Part shown: positions 10,851 to 23,106 of the stretch, piece by piece
Numbering within the stretch: the first letter of the stretch is position 1
How the letters are laid out: each line of letters opens with the position of its first letter
Origin: Mya arenaria
Lineage: Eukaryota > Mollusca > Bivalvia > Myida > Myidae
DNA length: 64,000 nt
Assembly (NCBI RefSeq): GCF_026914265.1
Contig: NC_069126.1
Coordinates: 75,023,232 to 75,087,231, forward strand
Direction of reading: 5' to 3'
Made by a program: the position numbers and the translations under genes
Notes under the pieces: generated by a model
Seen by the model: only the letters and a program-made list of their open reading frames with translations
The model's database searches: none
What the model was told of the DNA's origin: nothing

Positions 10851-11686
10851 TTTAAGCAACATTTTTTCAGAAACAGACTTCAAAACTCCTATAGTTCAGC
10901 TTCAGGCTATATGCAACACATACTGAAAGTTTGGCAATGATATATCAAACACTAAATGAATGAGACAAGTATTAGCACCTGTGGTATTTTCATAAAAAGC
11001 AGAAACAGCCATTTCCCTCAAATGTTAAGCCGCAAACCTTTGAAGAGCCATTATTTCCTTATGCATTGGAATAATTTGACCAAGTAAAGTTTTCCTTGTA
11101 GCTTTTAATGGTGTCTATAGAACAGCACCACAAAACTGGCCTGCCTACTCTTTTAAGATTTTTTCTAAGCAAAATAAAGTTTTTCCACTTCATCGGCTTA
11201 GTGTTTTATATAAAAAATGACATAGAGCCCAACTGAAATGCCTCAACTTGTCAAAATTTTGCTTTTCTGGTCCACTTATATACAAAGGTAACAGAACTGT
11301 TCAGTTTAACACAAGAAATTTAGTGATAATGTGTTAATAGACAGTCTAAACAACACTATATGCCAAATTGTTGGCTTCCGGGACAAATGGCGCAACAAAG
11401 GAAATGGCAAAAAACACACCAAAACTTAAAGATTCATGACAACTGCTAGTGTTTTCATGTATGAGGTGGCTACATGATGTAGAAAATGCAGAGATAGCAT
11501 TATTATGCCCATTTTTAAAAAAAATTTACTTTAAGAATCTGTTTTGAAGGCTAGATTTGGCATTAAATTCAGAGTACAGCACTTCACTATTGTCTATAAG
11601 ATGCTTATTTACACCTGATTTGCTATAAATCTCACTCATTGGAATCATTTACACACAAACAAGCACTACAGAGTTGACTAACATCT

Positions 11687-11749
11687 TCATTCTTCTGAAA
11701 TATTGGATTCAGAGCTGCATCTCCTGGATTCAGATTGCAGGACTACCGC
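11687..11749 (-). CDS. Candidate terminal exon of the tandem-unit gene (unit 1 copy)
   Basis: Minus strand, acceptor ccttttccccag/GCGG with a strong pyrimidine tract. Entered in phase 0 it reads AVVLQSESRRCSSESNISEE and then a stop, 21 codons in all. The preceding exon (12103-12230) leaves phase 0, so the join is in frame. A rival acceptor 55 bases upstream (cttgcttgcag/ATCATG) would give only IMMCQ before a stop. The same arrangement exists in every unit about 354 bases below the middle exon. No family is recognised. Confidence 0.35.
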   Translation of the reverse strand, partial: AVVLQSESRRCSSESNISEE

Positions 11750-12102
11750 CTGGGGAAAAGGCCGCAGCTAACTGGAGCTTATTGGCACATCATGATCTGC
11801 AAGCAAGACACAAAAGCAATGTTTTACACAAATAAAACTATCTGCCACTACTGTTAAAGTTTGAAAAAGGCCTGTAAACACTCATTTGAGGCATACACAA
11901 CCTTTGATATAGTCATAAATGTGATAAATATGCAGAAAAGTTCATGAATTCAAAGATTTTCAGGACAAATTTAATAGAATATATAGTCTTTTGGACATTT
12001 TGCAATCAGTTTTTAACAACTCAAAGGTAAACCTCGTCTTATTGAGTACCCAGATGCATTTTGCAAGCATTCAAACCAGACATGCTTAGAATTTCTTCTT
12101 AC

Positions 12103-12230
12103 TTGGAGATGGTATTCCTTTCTTGAAAATCCTTGCCGAGAGCCGGTATGGAAAACCACAGAGACCACAGTTTTACCAGCACTGGTTCTTGTCCTTGAAA
12201 ATTCCTCTGTGGCTACAGCAACCAGGCTGG
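12103..12230 (-). CDS. Candidate middle exon of the tandem-unit gene (unit 1 copy)
   Basis: Minus strand, acceptor cttattttaatag/CCAGCC and donor CTCCAA/gtaagaag, both good. It is 128 nt: two bases complete a codon begun by the preceding exon (T + CC = Ser), then SLVAVATEEFSRTRTSAGKT and VVSVVFHTGSRQGFSRKEYH followed by LQ. Equivalent segments lie at 14554-14681, 17003-17130, 19455-19582, 21909-22036, 24359-24486, 26810-26937 and 29261-29388, and the reading frame is kept in all eight. The translated residues are basic and serine/threonine-rich. No domain is recognised, and it could be a fossil exon amplified with its surroundings. Confidence 0.45.
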
Positions 12231-12876
12231 CTATTAAAATAAGCAATAAATTAGGGTTTTTAAAACATTTATACTGTATTAAGGTTGTGTTTTTTAATGC
12301 ATTAAGGGAAAAGGCTCTATTCTTTATGAAAGCTGCTCACTTTTTATTTATTTTGCCTTGAGAAATGTCAAGTTTTTCAATGAATAAATTGAATAAATGA
12401 ATGAATTAATGAATATATATATGAATGATTGATAGAATGAATTAATGAATTAATGAAAGGTGGCATTATTTCTTTAAAATTGGGATCTCATTGTGTTGCT
12501 GTGATTGTTAAAGTATATGTTTTCTTGTCCATAAGCTGAAAATCATATGCACACTAAATAAAACATCATTCTGCATCCTATGTGCAGTAAGTTTTGTTTA
12601 ATTGCTTATAGAATTTGCAATTATTGTAATGTTTGCTTAAAAGAGCAAACAAAATGTGTGAATAGATGCACAATACAGACCAAAGACTGATACAAGTCAG
12701 CAGTTTCATTAGAAAATAATATTATTATCAAAGCCACATCAGAAATGATTGACAACATGAAAGAAATTCATTTAGGAATGGAACAAACAGTCTCAATGGG
12801 CTTTTATGACCAAACTGTCTCACTTTGTACTTCAGTTTGGATACCATTTTCTAATATATTATCTTGAAGTACTTAC

Positions 12877-12979
12877 AAATTACAGCATGTTGGCAAACAC
12901 CAAGTACAGCTTGGCCTCTGGTGGGCAGCTTGGTGGGGGGGGGGGGTCTTCAACAGACAGTTCCTCCTGGGTCTGCTTC
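12877..12979 (-). CDS. Candidate exon with poly-C run (unit 1 copy; frame closed here)
   Basis: Minus strand, acceptor tttttttaacatag/GAAGCAG and donor GTAATTT/gtaagtac, a near-consensus pair. The 3' half reads TKLPTRGQAVLGVCQHAVI and leaves one T, which matches the two-base entry of the middle exon. A C-run separates the halves and sets the frame of the 5' half. With 12 Cs (units 1 and 2) the incoming frame meets a TGA. With 13 or 16 it reads KQTQEELSVED, and with 14 or 17 it reads SRPRRNCLLKT. Positions in units 2-8: 15328-15430, 17777-17881, 20229-20335, 22683-22786, 25133-25236, 27584-27688, 30035-30145. Confidence 0.4.
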
Positions 12980-13299
12980 CTATGTTAAAAAAATCCCTCC
13001 ATTTATACTTTGGAATTGAAAGTGAGGCTTTCATTCATTAGTTACCATCATTTGGAACTATTTCCAAACATTAAATTGAAAGTGAAAGTAGTTTTTTTTT
13101 AAAATGTCAAAAATATATAAGAAAATTGTATATTATTAATTTATATTATGTAACATAAGATTTTCACATTTCATACTCAAACACCAATATTCTATGGCTA
13201 AGCACTGTCAACTGGCCAAATTTCAACCAGATAGCTGTATAAATTAAGAATTTATAACAATTTAAAATAGGCCACCCCTCCAAAAGCTTCCTCTATATA

Positions 13300-15750
13300 T
13301 TTAAGCAACATTTTTTCAGAAACAGACTTCAAAACTCCTATAGTTCAGCTTCAGGCTATATGCAACACATACTGAAAGTTTGGCAATGATATATCAAACA
13401 CTAAATGAATGAGACAAGTATTAGCACCTGTGGTATTTTCATAAAAAGCAGAAACAGCCATTTCCCTCAAATGTTAAGCCGCAAACCTTTGAAGAGCCAT
13501 TATTTCCTTATGCATTGGAATAATTTGACCAAGTAAAGTTTTCCTTGTAGCTTTTAATGGTGTCTATAGAACAGCACCACAAAACTGGCCTGCCTACTCT
13601 TTTAAGATTTTTTCTAAGCAAAATAAAGTTTTTCCACTTCATCGGCTTAGTGTTTTATATAAAAAATGACATAGAGCCCAACTGAAATGCCTCAACTTGT
13701 CAAAATTTTGCTTTTCTGGTCCACTTATATACAAAGGTAACAGAACTGTTCAGTTTAACACAAGAAATTTAGTGATAATGTGTTAATAGACAGTCTAAAC
13801 AACACTATATGCCAAATTGTTGGCTTCCGGGACAAATGGCGCAACAAAGAAAATGGCAAAAAAACACACCAAAACTTAAAGATTCATGACAACTGCTAGT
13901 GTTTTCATGTATGAGGTGGCTACATGATGTAGAAAATGCAGAGATAGCATTATTATGCCCATTTTTAAAAAAAAAATTACTTTAAGAATCTGTTTTGAAG
14001 GCTAGATTTGGCATTAAATTCAGAGTACAGCACTTCACTATTGTCTATAAGATGCTTATTTACACCTGATTTGCTATAAATCTCACTCATTGGAATCATT
14101 TACACACAAACAAGCACTACAGAGTTGACTAACATCTTCATTCTTCTGAAATATTGGATTCAGAGCTGCATCTCCTGGATTCAGATTGCAGGACTACCGC
14201 CTGGGGAAAAGGCCGCAGCTAACTGGAGCTTATTGGCACATCATGATCTGCAAGCAAGACACAAAAGCAATGTTTTACACAAATAAAACTATCTGCCACT
14301 ACTGTTAAAGTTTGAAAAAGGCCTGTAAACACTCATTTGAGGCATACACAACCTTTGATATAGTCATAAATGTGATAAATATGCAGAAAAGTTCATGAAT
14401 TCAAAGATTTTCAGGACAAATTTAATAGAATATATAGTCTTTTGGACATTTTGCAATCAGTTTTTAACAACTCAAAGGTAAACCTCATCTTATTGAGTAC
14501 CCAGATGCATTTTGCAAGCATTCAAACCAGACATGCTTAGAATTTCTTCTTACTTGGAGATGGTATTCCTTTCTTGAAAATCCTTGCCGAGAGCCGGTAT
14601 GGAAAACCACAGAGACCACAGTTTTACCAGCACTGGTTCTTGTCCTTGAAAATTCCTCTGTGGCTACAGCAACCAGGCTGGCTATTAAAATAAGCAATAA
14701 ATTAGGGTTTTTAAAACATTTATACTGTATTAAGGTTGTGTTTTTTAATGCATTAAGGGAAAAGGCTCTATTCTTTATGAAAGCTGCTCACTTTTTATTT
14801 ATTTTGCCTTGAGAAATGTCAAGTTTTTCAATGAATAAATTGAATAAATGAATGAATTAATGAATATATATATGAATGATTGATAGAATGAATTAATGAA
14901 TTAATGAAAGGTGGCATTATTTCTTTAAAATTGGGATCTCATTGTGTTGCTGTGATTGTTAAAGTATATGTTTTCTTGTCCATAAGCTGAAAATCATATG
15001 CACACTAAATAAAACATCATTCTGCATCCTATGTGCAGTAAGTTTTGTTTAATTGCTTATAGAATTTGCAATTATTGTAATGTTTGCTTAAAAGAGCAAA
15101 CAAAATGTGTGAATAGATGCACAATACAGACCAAAGACTGATACAAGTCAGCAGTTTCATTAGAAAATAATATTATTATCAAAGCCACATCAGAAATGAT
15201 TGACAACATGAAAGAAATTCATTTAGGAATGGAACAAACAGTCTCAATGGGCTTTTATGACCAAACTGTCTCACTTTGTACTTCAGTTTGGATACCATTT
15301 TCTAATATATTATCTTGAAGTACTTACAAATTACAGCATGTTGGCAAACACCAAGTACAGCTTGGCCTCTGGTGGGCAGCTTGGTGGGGGGGGGGGGTCT
15401 TCAACAGACAGTTCCTCCTGGGTCTGCTTCCTATGTTAAAAAAATCCCTCCATTTATACTTTGGAATTGAAAGTGAGGCTTTCATTCATTAGTTACCATC
15501 ATTTGGAACTATTTCCAAACATTAAATTGAAAGTGAAAGTAGTTTTTTTTTAAAATGTCAAAAATATATAAGAAAATTATATATTATTAATTTATATTAT
15601 GTAATATAAGATTTTCACATTTCATACTCAAACACCAATATTCTATGGCTAAGCACTGTCAACTGGCCAAATTTCAACCAGATAGCTGTATAAATTAAGA
15701 ATTTATAACAATTTAAAATAGGCCACCCCTCCAAAAGCTTCCTCTATATA
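13300..15750. repeat. Tandem unit 2 (variant type B)
   Basis: G-run of 12. Type B markers are CAACAAAGAAAATGG near 13844 and a longer A-run before ATTACTTT near 13970; both are shared with unit 5 only. Confidence 0.95.
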
Positions 15751-18202
15751 TTTAAGCAACATTTTTTCAGAAACAGACTTCAAAACTCCTATAGTTCAGC
15801 TTCAGGCTATATGCAACACATACTGAAAGTTTGGCAATGATATATCAAACACTAAATGAATGAGACAAGTATTAGCACCTGTGGTATTTTCATAAAAAGC
15901 AGAAACAGCCATTTCCCTCAAATGTTAAGCCGCAAACCTTTGAAGAGCCATTATTTCCTTATGCATTGGAATAATTTGACCAAGTAAAGTTTTCCTTGTA
16001 GCTTTTAATGGTGTCTATAGAACAGCACCACAAAACTGGCCTGCCTACTCTTTTAAGATTTTTTCTAAGCAAAATAAAGTTTTTCCACTTCATCGGCTTA
16101 GTGTTTTATATAAAAAATGACATAGAGCCCAACTGAAATGCCTCAACTTGTCAAAATTTTGCTTTTCTGGTCCACTTATATACAAAGGTAACAGAACTGT
16201 TCAGTTTAACACAAGAAATTTAGTGATAATATGTTAATAGACAGTCTAAACAACACTATATGCCAAATTGTTGGCTTCCGGGACAAATGGCGCAACAAAG
16301 GAAATGGCAAAAAACACACCAAAACTTAAAGATTCATGACAACTGCTAGTGTTTTCATGTATGAGGTGGCTACATGATGTAGAAAATGCAGAGATAGCAT
16401 TATTATGCCCATTTTTAAAAAAAATTTACTTTAAGAATCTGTTTTGAAGGCTAGATTTGGCATTAAATTCAGAGTACAGCACTTCACTATTGTCTATAAG
16501 ATGCTTATTTACACCTGATTTGCTATAAATCTCACTCATTGGAATCATTTACACACAAACAAGCACTACAGAGTTGACTAACATCTTCATTCTTCTGAAA
16601 TATTGGATTCAGAGCTGCATCTCCTGGATTCAGATTGCAGGACTACCGCCTGGGGAAAAGGCCGCAGCTAACTGGAGCTTATTGGCACATCATGATCTGC
16701 AAGCAAGACACAAAAGCAATGTTTTACACAAATAAAACTATCTGCCACTACTGTTAAAGTTTGAAAAAGGCCTGTAAACACTCATTTGAGGCATACACAA
16801 CCTTTGATATAGTCATAAATGTGATAAATATGCAGAAAAGTTCATGAATTCAAAGATTTTCAGGACAAATTTAATAGAATATATAGTCTTTTGGACATTT
16901 TGCAATCAGTTTTTAACAACTCAAAGGTAAACCTCATCTTATTGAGTACCCAGATGCATTTTGCAAGCATTCAAACCAGACATGCTTAGAATTTCTTCTT
17001 ACTTGGAGATGGTATTCCTTTCTTGAAAATCCTTGCCGAGAGCCGGTATGGAAAACCACAGAGACCACAGTTTTACCAGCACTGGTTCTTGTCCTTGAAA
17101 ATTCCTCTGTGGCTACAGCAACCAGGCTGGCTATTAAAATAAGCAATAAATTAGGGTTTTTAAAACATTTATACTGTATTAAGGTTGTGTTTTTTAATGC
17201 ATTAAGGGAAAAGGCTCTATTCTTTATGAAAGCTGCTCACTTTTTATTTATTTTGCCTTGAGAAATGTCAAGTTTTTCAATGAATAAATTGAATAAATGA
17301 ATGAATTAATGAATATATATATGAATGATTGATAGAATGAATTAATGAATTAATGAAAGGTGGCATTATTTCTTTAAAATTGGGATCTCATTGTGTTGCT
17401 GTGATTGTTAAAGTATATGTTTTCTTGTCCATAAGCTGAAAATCATATGCACACTAAATAAAACATCATTCTGCATCCTATGTGCAGTAAGTTTTGTTTA
17501 ATTGCTTATAGAATTTGCAATTATTGTAATGTTTGCTTAAAAGAGCAAACAAAATGTGTGAATAGATGCACAATACAGACCAAAGACTGATACAAGTCAG
17601 CAGTTTCATTAGAAAATAATATTATTATCAAAGCCACATCAGAAATGATTGACAACATGAAAGAAATTCATTAAGGAATGGAACAAACAGTCTCAATGGG
17701 CTTTTATGACCAAACTGTCTCACTTTGTACTTCAGTTTGGATACCATTTTCTAATATATTATCTTGAAGTACTTACAAATTACAGCATGTTGGCAAACAC
17801 CAAGTACAGCTTGGCCTCTGGTGGGCAGCTTGGTGGGGGGGGGGGGGGTCTTCAACAGACAGTTCCTCCTGGGTCTGCTTCCTATGTTAAAAAAATCCCT
17901 CCATTTATACTTTGGAATTGAAAGTGAGGCTTTCATTCATTAGTTACCATCATTTGGAACTATTTCCAAACATTAAATTGAAAGTGAAAGTAGTTTTTTT
18001 TTTAAAATGTCAAAAATATATAAGAAAATTATATATTATTAATTTATATTATGTAATATAAGATTTTCACATTTCATACTCAAACACCAATATTCTATGG
18101 CTAAGCACTGTCAACTGGCCAAATTTCAACCAGATAGCTGTATAAATTAAGAATTTATAACAATTTAAAATAGGCCACCCCTCCAAAAGCTTCCTCTATA
18201 TA
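15751..18202. repeat. Tandem unit 3 (variant type C)
   Basis: G-run of 14. Type C markers are GATAATATGTTAATAG near 16225 and ATTCATTAAGGAATGG near 17667, shared with units 6 and 7. Confidence 0.95.
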
Positions 18203-20655
18203 TTTAAGCAACATTTTTTCAGAAACAGACTTCAAAACTCCTATAGTTCAGCTTCAGGCTATATGCAACACATACTGAAAGTTTGGCAATGATATATCAA
18301 ACACTAAATGAATGAGACAAGTATTAGCACCTGTGGTATTTTCATAAAAAGCAGAAACAGCCATTTCCCTCAAATGTTAAGCCGCAAACCTTTGAAGAGC
18401 CATTATTTCCTTATGCATTGGAATAATTTGACCAAGTAAAGTTTTCCTTGTAGCTTTTAATGGTGTCTATAGAACAGCACCACAAAACTGGCCTGCCTAC
18501 TCTTTTAAGATTTTTTCTAAGCAAAATAAAGTTTTTCCACTTCATCGGCTTAGTGTTTTATATAAAAAATGACATAGAGCCCAACTGAAATGCCTCAACT
18601 TGTCAAAATTTTGCTTTTCTGGTCCACTTATATACAAAGGTAACAGAACTGTTCAGTTTAACACAAGAAATTTAGTGATAATGTGTTAATAGACAGTCTA
18701 AACAACACTATATGCCAAATTGTTGGCTTCCGGGACAAATGGCGCAACAAAGGAAATGGCAAAAAACACACCAAAACTTAAAGATTCATGACAACTGCTA
18801 GTGTTTTCATGTATGAGGTGGCTACATGATGTAGAAAATGCAGAGATAGCATTATTATGCCCATTTTTAAAAAAAATTTACTTTAAGAATCTGTTTTGAA
18901 GGCTAGATTTGGCATTAAATTCAGAGTACAGCACTTCACTATTGTCTATAAGATGCTTATTTACACCTGATTTGCTATAAATCTCACTCATTGGAATCAT
19001 TTACACACAAACAAGCACTACAGAGTTGACTAACATCTTCATTCTTCTGAAATATTGGATTCAGAGCTGCATCTCCTGGATTCAGATTGCAGGACTACCG
19101 CCTGGGGAAAAGGCCGCAGCTAACTGGAGCTTATTGGCACATCATGATCTGCAAGCAAGACACAAAAGCAATGTTTTACACAAATAAAACTATCTGCCAC
19201 TACTGTTAAAGTTTGAAAAAGGCCTGTAAACACTCATTTGAGGCATACACAACCTTTGATATAGTCATAAATGTGATAAATATGCAGAAAAGTTCATGAA
19301 TTCAAAGATTTTCAGGACAAATTTAATAGAATATATAGTCTTTTGGACATTTTGCAATCAGTTTTTAACAACTCAAAGGTAAACCTCGTCTTATTGAGTA
19401 CCCAGATGCATTTTGTAAGCATTCAAACCAGACATGCTTAGAATTTCTTCTTACTTGGAGATGGTATTCCTTTCTTGAAAATCCTTGCCGAGAGCCGGTA
19501 TGGAAAACCACAGAGACCACAGTTTTACCAGCACTGGTTCTTGTCCTTGAAAATTCCTCTGTGGCTACAGCAACCAGGCTGGCTATTAAAATAAGCAATA
19601 AATTAGGGTTTTTAAAACATTTATACTGTATTAAGGTTGTGTTTTTTAATGCATTAAGGGAAAAGGCTCTATTCTTTATGAAAGCTGCTCACTTTTTATT
19701 TATTTTGCCTTGAGAAATGTCAAGTTTTTCAATGAATAAATTGAATAAATGAATGAATTAATGAATATATATATGAATGATTGATAGAATGAATTAATGA
19801 ATTAATGAAAGGTGGCATTATTTCTTTAAAATTGGGATCTCATTGTGTTGCTGTGATTGTTAAAGTATATGTTTTCTTGTCCATAAGCTGAAAATCATAT
19901 GCACACTAAATAAAACATCATTCTGCATCCTATGTGCAGTAAGTTTTGTTTAATTGCTTATAGAATTTGCAATTATTGTAATGTTTGCTTAAAAGAGCAA
20001 ACAAAATGTGTGAATAGATGCACAATACAGACCAAAGACTGATACAAGTCAGCAGTTTCATTAGAAAATAATATTATTATCAAAGCCACATCAGAAATGA
20101 TTGACAACATGAAAGAAATTCATTTAGGAATGGAACAAACAGTCTCAATGGGCTTTTATGACCAAACTGTCTCACTTTGTACTTCAGTTTGGATACCATT
20201 TTCTAATATATTATCTTGAAGTACTTACAAATTACAGCATGTTGGCAAACACCAAGTACAGCTTGGCCTCTGGTGGGCAGCTTGGTGGGGGGGGGGGGGG
20301 GGTCTTCAACAGACAGTTCCTCCTGGGTCTGCTTCCTATGTTAAAAAAATCCCTCCATTTATACTTTGGAATTGAAAGTGAGGCTTTCATTCATTAGTTA
20401 CCATCATTTGGAACTATTTCCAAACATTAAATTGAAAGTGAAAGTAGTTTTTTTTTAAAATGTCAAAAATATATAAGAAAATTGTATATTATTAATTTAT
20501 ATTATGTAACATAAGATTTTCACATTTCATACTCAAACACCAATATTCTATGGCTAAGCACTGTCAACTGGCCAAATTTCAACCAGATAGCTGTATAAAT
20601 TAAGAATTTATAACAATTTAAAATAGGCCACCCCTCCAAAAGCTTCCTCTATATA
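18203..20655. repeat. Tandem unit 4 (variant type A)
   Basis: G-run of 16. It has the type A markers (CCTCGTC near 19384, GTAACATAAG near 20506) plus a private TTTTGTAAGC at about 19411. Confidence 0.95.
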
Positions 20656-23106
20656 TTTAAGCAACATTTTTTCAGAAACAGACTTCAAAACTCCTATAGT
20701 TCAGCTTCAGGCTATATGCAACACATACTGAAAGTTTGGCAATGATATATCAAACACTAAATGAATGAGACAAGTATTAGCACCTGTGGTATTTTCATAA
20801 AAAGCAGAAACAGCCATTTCCCTCAAATGTTAAGCCGCAAACCTTTGAAGAGCCATTATTTCCTTATGCATTGGAATAATTTGACCAAGTAAAGTTTTCC
20901 TTGTAGCTTTTAATGGTGTCTATAGAACAGCACCACAAAACTGGCCTGCCTACTCTTTTAAGATTTTTTCTAAGCAAAATAAAGTTTTTCCACTTCATCG
21001 GCTTAGTGTTTTATATAAAAAATGACATAGAGCCCAACTGAAATGCCTCAACTTGTCAAAATTTTGCTTTTCTGGTCCACTTATATACAAAGGTAACAGA
21101 ACTGTTCAGTTTAACACAAGAAATTTAGTGATAATGTGTTAATAGACAGTCTAAACAACACTATATGCCAAATTGTTGGCTTCCGGGACAAATGGCGCAA
21201 CAAAGAAAATGGCAAAAAACACACCAAAACTTAAAGATTCATGACAACTGCTAGTGTTTTCATGTATGAGGTGGCTACATGATGTAGAAAATGCAGAGAT
21301 AGCATTATTATGCCCATTTTTAAAAAAAAAATTACTTTAAGAATCTGTTTTGAAGGCTAGATTTGGCATTAAATTCAGAGTACAGCACTTCACTATTGTC
21401 TATAAGATGCTTATTTACACCTGATTTGCTATAAATCTCACTCATTGGAATCATTTACACACAAACAAGCACTACAGAGTTGACTAACATCTTCATTCTT
21501 CTGAAATATTGGATTCAGAGCTGCATCTCCTGGATTCAGATTGCAGGACTACCGCCTGGGGAAAAGGCCGCAGCTAACTGGAGCTTATTGGCACATCATG
21601 ATCTGCAAGCAAGACACAAAAGCAATGTTTTACACAAATAAAACTATCTGCCACTACTGTTAAAGTTTGAAAAAGGCCTGTAAACACTCATTTGAGGCAT
21701 ACACAACCTTTGATATAGTCATAAATGTGATAAATATGCAGAAAAGTTCATGAATTCAAAGATTTTCAGGACAAATTTAATAGAATATATAGTCTTTTGG
21801 ACATTTTGCAATCAGTTTTTAACAACTCAAAGGTAAACCTCATCTTATTGAGTACCCAGATGCATTTTGCAAGCATTCAAACCAGACATGCTTAGAATTT
21901 CTTCTTACTTGGAGATGGTATTCCTTTCTTGAAAATCCTTGCCGAGAGCCGGTATGGAAAACCACAGAGACCACAGTTTTACCAGCACTGGTTCTTGTCC
22001 TTGAAAATTCCTCTGTGGCTACAGCAACCAGGCTGGCTATTAAAATAAGCAATAAATTAGGGTTTTTAAAACATTTATACTGTATTAAGGTTGTGTTTTT
22101 TAATGCATTAAGGGAAAAGGCTCTATTCTTTATGAAAGCTGCTCACTTTTTATTTATTTTGCCTTGAGAAATGTCAAGTTTTTCAATGAATAAATTGAAT
22201 AAATGAATGAATTAATGAATATATATATGAATGATTGATAGAATGAATTAATGAATTAATGAAAGGTGGCATTATTTCTTTAAAATTGGGATCTCATTGT
22301 GTTGCTGTGATTGTTAAAGTATATGTTTTCTTGTCCATAAGCTGAAAATCATATGCACACTAAATAAAACATCATTCTGCATCCTATGTGCAGTAAGTTT
22401 TGTTTAATTGCTTATAGAATTTGCAATTATTGTAATGTTTGCTTAAAAGAGCAAACAAAATGTGTGAATAGATGCACAATACAGACCAAAGACTGATACA
22501 AGTCAGCAGTTTCATTAGAAAATAATATTATTATCAAAGCCACATCAGAAATGATTGACAACATGAAAGAAATTCATTTAGGAATGGAACAAACAGTCTC
22601 AATGGGCTTTTATGACCAAACTGTCTCACTTTGTACTTCAGTTTGGATACCATTTTCTAATATATTATCTTGAAGTACTTACAAATTACAGCATGTTGGC
22701 AAACACCAAGTACAGCTTGGCCTCTGGTGGGCAGCTTGGTGGGGGGGGGGGGGTCTTCAACAGACAGTTCCTCCTGGGTCTGCTTCCTATGTTAAAAAAA
22801 TCCCTCCATTTATACTTTGGAATTGAAAGTGAGGCTTTCATTCATTAGTTACCATCATTTGGAACTATTTCCAAACATTAAATTGAAAGTGAAAGTAGTT
22901 TTTTTTTAAAATGTCAAAAATATATAAGAAAATTATATATTATTAATTTATATTATGTAATATAAGATTTTCACATTTCATACTCAAACACCAATATTCT
23001 ATGGCTAAGCACTGTCAACTGGCCAAATTTCAACCAGATAGCTGTATAAATTAAGAATTTATAACAATTTAAAATAGGCCACCCCTCCAAAAGCTTCCTC
23101 TATATA
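20656..23106. repeat. Tandem unit 5 (variant type B)
   Basis: G-run of 13. It has the type B markers (CAACAAAGAAAATGG near 21199 and the long A-run near 21325). Confidence 0.95.

Larger units (their letters stand above)
10851..13299. repeat. Tandem unit 1 (variant type A)
   Basis: G-run of 12. Carries the type A markers CCTCGTC near 12032 and GTAACATAAG near 13150. Exon-like segments on the minus strand: 12877-12979, 12103-12230 and 11687-11749. Confidence 0.95.

Noticed and set aside
10643-10855. Plus-strand frame in the 450-bp repeat (also at 30705-30962)
   Set aside because: Low-complexity Phe/Ser/Asn composition, different ends in the two copies and no homology cue.
12806-12988. Plus-strand frame repeated in each unit (MTKLSHFVLQ...)
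   Set aside because: It reads through the poly-G run antisense to the better-supported exon, and its C-terminus changes arbitrarily with run length.
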